Shown piece by piece: positions 58,426 to 64,000 of a stretch of DNA of 64,000 nucleotides. The stretch comes from Haliotis asinina (taxonomy: Eukaryota; Mollusca; Gastropoda; Lepetellida; Haliotidae), in NCBI RefSeq assembly GCF_037392515.1, contig NC_090282.1:28753554-28817553 (forward strand), given 5' to 3'. Made by a program: the position numbers and the translations under genes. The notes beneath the pieces were generated by a model, which was given only the letters and a program-made list of their open reading frames with translations, was not told the origin of the DNA and ran no database searches. Numbering within the stretch: position 1 is the first letter of the stretch; every line of letters begins with the position of its first letter.

Positions 58426-60412
58426 CTGTTGTTGTTTTTTTATATATGATTTCTTTATTTACAGGGAGGTTTATATTAGCACTATCACATGTGATACTAA
58501 ACGAATGATAATGAAACATCTTAACAAGTTGCCCAAAGGGAAGCAGATACTGATGTCAGTAGCATTTTATTCAGCCTCTAATCATGGATTGTTGCTCCAA
58601 GTTGATGGGATCTTCCTGTCTGGCAAACCCATGATAGTAATTGTCTTCTGGTAGAAACACAGTAACCTTAAACATAAATGCTCCTTGCCTCATCAAAATG
58701 AAAACACTCTGATTTGATGACACATTTCTTCAAGAATCATGTCACATGCACACCTCTGTTGTGGTAAATAATATTGAATATCTAATGCAAATCACCACTC
58801 AAGGAACATCGCACCGACAGTGACAGTGTGGGTCTTTATTCCTCCCAGTTATTTTCAGCATTCCATTTTCAGTGTGACAATGGAAATTCAGTAGTTTCAT
58901 TCCCATGCAATATTCCTCTGACGAGCTCATTATTGGGATTGACAGTTAGCTTGATCTAAGTCTTTGATAATGGCCTGCTCTGGAAAACTTATGATCTGAC
59001 AGTATGGGTTGTCCTCTGTCTACTCTACATTCAATGAACACTTCTTGAATGGCCATCTCTGATGTAGGTGATATTCTGGCACCTTCACTGACACCTTTTC
59101 AGACACTAGAGCAACTATACTACACACAGAAAGTTATCTACTTGCGCAAATTCTTGTTAATAAGTATGGGTTTAAACCACTCAGGAAAATTAATTCTTTT
59201 TTGCCTTCTTCTGTTTTGCCTGAAAAAGAATTTGGTTGGAGAATATTAGCTACAGCTTAAGTCATGTAAAGCAAGTTAAATAACACACGCTAGAGGACAA
59301 CATAGTGAAGAATAATATTTTTCACTCTTTTTTTCCAATCTATACATTATACAATGTGAATTTTTTAAGCCTGTTCTGTCTGTATTATTATTGTGGATAT
59401 CATATAGAGCTTGTCCAATATGAATAACAATTGCATTCACTCCCAATGCGCCCTTACCAGAGTAATTGACCACTTTTTTCAAGTAACTATAAAAGGTCCT
59501 CTCATGGTCACTAAACATGATACATAATATGTTACATGTACTTAGATATGAAAAGATGAGAAGAAGTTTGAAGATCTGACAACCTGAGCAAAGAGGTAAA
59601 CAACATCAGCAAGAATGTCATGACTATTGGGATTTAAAGCTACACTACCAAACGGATGACTTAATTGGAGCCATTTGAATAACTTTAAATGGTGGATAAC
59701 AAATCTGGACAGGAATAACATCACTTTTGTATGGTAATATAAGCTTCAAAGGTATTACTCATTTGAGTGTCAGCAAAATATTGTGTTTTCCACAATAAAC
59801 CAAGACAGTAATGAGTGAAAAAGAAGGCTGCCAATGTCATTAATGCATCGAAGAAGTCCTGGTTAATTAAGGATTCCTAATTTTGTATTCATGTGTGAGT
59901 TCAAATATTTGAAAAGGTATATCATTTCAATTGAGGTATGATGCACACTTGCCACTGCATTACAAAGTAATGAGTCTCTGTCGTCAATAAATATTTAATA
60001 TGGCTATTAATTGAGAGGCCAAAATGACAAGACGGGTTTATCAATAAAGCATGACAAGATATGATTTCAGTTATTAGTTCTATCAATTTAAGATTTCAGT
60101 TATTATTTCTATCAATCTGACATTTTAAGACCATTTCAGGATTCACAAAACAAAGCATTCATGAAGCTGTGAGTCAGACATGATTACAGCAAATATCTGC
60201 AACATTTTTTTCAAAATTATCTTTAAAATTATATAAAAATGTACTGTTAGTATCAAACAGGAAGTGTGCCACCAATAAAAGACTTCATCATTTAAAATTT
60301 ATATGAACTCAACTATAATATTTGACAAAACCATTAAGACAGTTATTTCATTCCTATCTTTAACTGTCCTTTGTTTAATCTTGAATGAAAAGTATTGATG
60401 TGAGAATCTCAC
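58426..60412 (-). other. Intergenic and DAP3 3' end, last exon not found
   Basis: The DAP3 chain ends in mid-codon at 60413 (PEG), so a last coding exon should lie here. A minus-strand AATAAA near 58837 could end the transcript. I could not identify the exon with confidence. A minus-strand frame at 59276-59573 stays open for about 100 codons but does not resemble DAP3. Confidence 0.4.
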
Positions 60413-61136
60413 CTTCAGGTGTTTGGATCCAGTTCATGTCAATGAAGTATTGAATACAGCTGTGAGCTTCCTTCTCAGTGTAATACGGCACTAGCACAGG
60501 GATAAATGGATCCATGCACTCAAAGCCCTACAATCACATGAAAAAGCATGCTTTAGAACTCCTACATATGCTTTGTTTCAATTGGGATGTGAGGAAGTAA
60601 ATGTTTCAATATTCCAACAGTAAGTATCAATTGTTTTAAAAAAAACCCAAAAAGATCCATATTATGATCTACAACCCATTCTTACGAGGGATTTATGGCA
60701 GTGGAACAGCACTCAAGGTAAGTCACTGTAAAGCCTGATCTTCACTTCAAAGCTACAACAGGCAGTGCTTCTTGGCAGGTCAAACAGACATTTTGGGCTT
60801 ACCTCCTTTCCCAGCAGGTACTTCGGGGTGTAGTGTTCTCTCTGATCATCATTAGCCATGGGATCTACTGTACATACTATCACTCCATTTGTCTACAACA
60901 AATTCAATATGTAAATAAGAGTGTTTGAGTGAATGAATAAATAGGGTTTCCTTATCCAATAGTGGTCTCAACAGACAGTTTTCTGCAATTTTGTTTTACT
61001 TTGGTTGAGATTCATTCAGATACTTTTCGACTGAAACCCTACAACATAGTCTTCAAATTTTGCCTTTGTTACTCACCCAATCACTTCTGAAAATCTTCTT
61101 GAAATTATGTACCAATGATATATTTGAAGTTGGAAC
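60413..61136 (-). CDS. DAP3: DAP3 / mitochondrial ribosomal protein S29, three exons (partial)
   Basis: DAP3 is the GTP-binding protein of the small mitochondrial ribosomal subunit. Exons in transcript order are 61077-61136 (20 codons, ending NFKKIFRSDW), 60803-60892 (30 codons, TNGVIVCTVDP then YTPKYLLGKE) and 60413-60527 (38 codons plus one base, GFECMDPFIPVLVPYYTEKE then HSCIQYFIDMNWIQ). Phase 0 joins the first two. The YTP-YLLGKEGFE block and the Y-(T/S)EKE--SC-(Q)Y---NW pattern near the C-terminus are what I recall from metazoan DAP3. The P-loop part would be upstream of 61136 and is not in view; the region beyond is DIRS fossil. The final exon was not found. The identification is by memory, without alignment. 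Confidence 0.85.
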
Positions 61137-63045
61137 CTGCAAAAAGAAAATCATATTACAACTAGACTGAAAAATCTCATGGCATTATCACTATAAACAT
61201 GAAAAAACATTCTTCATCTTCACCAGCTCTGTAACACGTATGGAAATGAACCAAGACACTGTGTCTCTAGCCTGCTGATGACAGACATGTCCAAAAGGCT
61301 TGTGTTATAGATAGCGAAATAAAACTCAAAATAACAATTTAACAGGTAGGATTTATGTTTCATTTGAATTATGAATGGCATGCTTGTGTAACTCAAAACA
61401 AAAAATCTAAGTTAAAAATGAATCTCAAATTTCTCAGCCCACAACTACACATGACTTTATAGAAATTTTTCCAGTGGTACGCATTACATGAACTCATGAT
61501 TATCCAATGTTTCCATGAGAAGGAAACATGAGTATTCTAAATACTATTTCTTAGTCTGCTGTGGACATCTGCAATATGTAATTTTCTGAATAAAACTGAT
61601 ATATTGTACTTATCCTGACACATGCGTATTTGCTTATCTCCTCCCTCTATGTGAAGATAGTGGAACACTTGAAATCCGGTGAAGTTCCCTTCTGCCCATT
61701 TCCCGCCACATTGGTCACATGACCAGTCCTGTCATACCATAATACCATAAGCCTGACATACTGGAGAGCCCAAAATTGTAGAGAATACAACATGTCTGAG
61801 TGGGGTGGTAGGAAGGGCTTGACATCATGAGTCTGGGTAAGTATAAAATATCAATTTTATTCAAAAATTACATATTTTTCTTTATCCTGACTCGTGCTTA
61901 TTTGCTTACAGAATTCGATGAAATCAGTGGTGGGTCAGACCACGACAGATTCTGTTGGATGCCCGATAAGTACGTACAGTACTTTCCCCACTTTGGGGAA
62001 CTGTAACGGCGGTAATTCGATCCTGTTCTTCCAAAGTTCATCCAAACGGGTGGGGATCACATGCAGTTGAACTTCTCTTCTTGTAAAGCAATTGCTGACT
62101 GGAACATGATGATATATGGATCAGCTATATGTCAAGATTCCTATCAAGACAAGTTTCAACCCTTCACATCTACAAGTATCTTTCATTACGAGTACCGGCT
62201 CATAGTCACTCATGCTAGTCTGTTTGAAATGTGCGCATGGACTCTCAACAAGTCACGTGATAAAGAGTGAGATTTGAGATATAGTAGTTTCTTCCTCCAG
62301 CTAGCAACCTTAGCAACTCTTTCTTTATGATGTTCTCATCATACAGTTGCAACCCTTCTTCATGTACAAGTAACTTCTTTGTAAGTACAGGGTCATCATC
62401 ACTCTTGATAAAAAGGGGTAAGTGAAACTTCATACCTTTGTAGAACCATTAGTTGTTGTGGTACTACAAGTAGCCTAAACTGGTGCATGCCAGCGACATC
62501 CTCCATGGTGATATTTCGTAGGTAGTCGTTGACAAACACCATGGATGATCTCAAAAAGCAGCCCTCCATTACCGTTGTCAGCGAGCTATTTCCACATAGA
62601 GCAGGTGTTGACCCCAAGGCTCTTACGTCATGTGGATTGGAGACTCTCAGAGGTTCAAGTCATGCTGCTTTGTAGACCCTGTGTATAATGGCTCTCATCC
62701 ATACTGAGATAGTGTTGCGGGATACATCCATAGGTGTATCAGTAGATAGTGGGATGAATAGGCACTTGGACTTTTGTCTCTTTCACTTAGTTCACTGAAC
62801 ATGTATTTTCAATATGCTCTGACTGGTCATATGATAAATCCTGTGTATCATGTAGACCAAGGACTGTCAATAATGCCGGGATGTGGAATTGTCATATTAC
62901 ATGTCCAGGCAGTTGATTTCGTGCAATAAAATCCCATCGCGGTTCTTGGTGCACAATCTCATGATGATCGTGTCGAATCATGTCCAACTGCAGCCCAGAG
63001 CATGTTTCTGACATCTCTTCTGCTGTAGCTATGTTAAGTAGAAAC

Positions 63046-63310
63046 TGGACCCGTGAAGGTCCCCGGGTAGAATAGGCCTTCAGCAACCCATGCTTGCCAT
63101 AAAAGGCGACTATGCTTGTCGTAAGAGGCGACTAACGGGATCGGGTGGTCAGACTCGCTGACTTGGTTGACACATGTCATCGGTTCCCAATTGCGCAGGT
63201 CGATGCTCATGTTGTTGATCACTGGATTGTCTGGTCCAGACTTGATTATTTACAGACCGCTGCCATATAGCTGGAATATTGCTGAGTGCAGCGTAAAACT
63301 AAACTCACTC
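63046..63310 (+). mobile_element. SINE family 1, full length, nested in DIRS fossil
   Basis: tggacccgtgaaggtccccg, tagaataggccttcagcaac, aaaggcgactatgcttgtcg ... cagaccgctgccatatagct, ggaatattgctgagtgcagc, tail aaactaaactcactc. Perfect 10-bp direct repeats AAGTAGAAAC flank it at 63036-63045 and 63311-63320. The DIRS fossil at 34.3 kb has the empty site (aaagtagaaacagc, about 35629). Confidence 0.93.
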
Positions 63311-63606
63311 AAGTAGAAACGGCGTTGCGTGTGTCAACAGTTTTTCTGATCTAGAAGCCCGTAAGCGTCGCTGGTTGTTTAAGTACAACAATCAAGTCCC
63401 AGGCTTGTGCCTTAAATCTGCATTGTTGGTTTTCCAGATTGAACAAGCGTAGTATGGTGAGTTTTGTCAGCTTGACCCCAGAACTGGTGATCCATTTATC
63501 GTTGTATAAGGATCAAGTAGATATACATAGAGCTAAGGTGACTGCCTTCAACGCTCTAGCGGCATATCCTCAATGTTTCAGGCAGGTTTTGATATGATCC
63601 ATGCAT

Positions 63607-64000
63607 GTATGGATGAGTAGGTTCTCCCATTCTGGGAGTCGCAGTGATGGTTGTCCCAGTCCTTCAATGAGAACTGGAAACCATTCTCTCCCTGGCCAGT
63701 AGGCGTGACGAAAGTCAGTTGCAGCATCATCATCATCAATTTATGTTACCGATGACCTTTGGTAGTACAAATGGTGTGCAGATGGACGAGTAGGTTCTTC
63801 CATTCTGGAAGTCTCAGTGATGGTTGTCCTTGTTCCTCGATGAGTACTGGAAAACATTCTCTCCCTGGCCAGTAGGCGTGACGAAAGTCAGTTGCAGCAT
63901 CATCATCATCAATTTATGTTACCGATGACCTTTGGTAGTACAAATGGTGTGCAGATGGACGAGAAGGTGCTCCCATTCTGGGAGTCGCAGTGATGGTTGT
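63607..64000. repeat. About 173-bp tandem duplication inside the DIRS fossil
   Basis: The block with ttccattctgg, gcagtgatggttgtcc, ccctggccagtaggcgtgac and gcatcatcatcatcaattta occurs twice in full and starts a third time at the window end. Confidence 0.88.

Larger units (their letters stand above)
61575..64000 (-). mobile_element. DIRS1-type retrotransposon fossil, cut by window end
   Basis: The left inverted repeat (gtacttatcctgacacatg, agatagtggaacacttgaaa) opens a copy that runs to the end of the window. A tyrosine-recombinase remnant is seen on the minus strand near 62399-62617. A SINE is inserted at 63046-63310 and a 173-bp tandem duplication lies at 63607-64000. It is broken and older than its SINE guest. 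Its far end is outside the window. Confidence 0.82.

Noticed and set aside
59276-59573. Last exon of DAP3
   Set aside because: The frame is open and can be phased to 60413, but it shows no similarity to the DAP3 C-terminus and is longer than expected.
63034-63222. Minus-strand frame beginning [15 protein letters not shown], also at 31819-32004
   Set aside because: It is the reverse reading of SINE family 1, repeated wherever the SINE occurs, and not a protein gene.

Overview
The window is animal nuclear DNA: AT-rich, intron-rich, GT-AG introns, dense in short interspersed repeats. Two recurring repeat families, one tRNA-derived and one ending in a ctcactcactc tail, are of the kind I associate with gastropod molluscs, most of all abalone (Haliotis). 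That assignment is an inference from repeat appearance and exon divergence, not from a search.

Layout. (1) 1-2.9 kb, plus strand: the last two coding exons and the 3' UTR of fructose-1,6-bisphosphatase. (2) 4.98-47.7 kb, minus strand: one large gene for a C-terminal-motor kinesin-14 of the KCBP/kinesin-C type. I could phase 41 coding exons from the ATG at 44301 to the stop at 6661. Their lengths sum to 5,160 nt (1,719 residues), with every junction in frame: a Ser/Pro-rich N-terminus, about 1,050 residues mostly coiled coil, and a complete kinesin motor at the C-terminus. (3) 47.6-47.8 kb: a compact CRE/YY1-type promoter from which the kinesin and a plus-strand gene could both run. (4) 49.7-58.4 kb, plus strand: a small gene I do not recognise (six phased exons, at least 163 residues). 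(5) 60.4-61.1 kb, minus strand: three exons near the 3' end of DAP3, the mitochondrial ribosomal protein S29.

The introns are a museum of mobile DNA. There are three broken DIRS1-type retrotransposon fossils (30.1-31.8, 34.3-37.8 and 61.6 kb to the window end) and an isolated DIRS end at 19.2 kb; a broken Tc1 DD34E transposon (55.3-56.7 kb); a 2-kb TTAA-flanked element with 19-bp perfect inverted ends (17.1-19.1 kb); several foldback elements, one with 345-bp arms; a perfect 72-bp palindrome; and many SINE copies, three with clear target-site duplications. Three minisatellites are present. One of them repeats the 3' splice site of a kinesin exon about 17 times.

The genes show no functional link beyond position. 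The kinesin and unknown gene are divergent neighbours; FBP/kinesin and unknown gene/DAP3 are convergent pairs. I saw no tRNA or rRNA gene, CRISPR array or bacterial-type operon.
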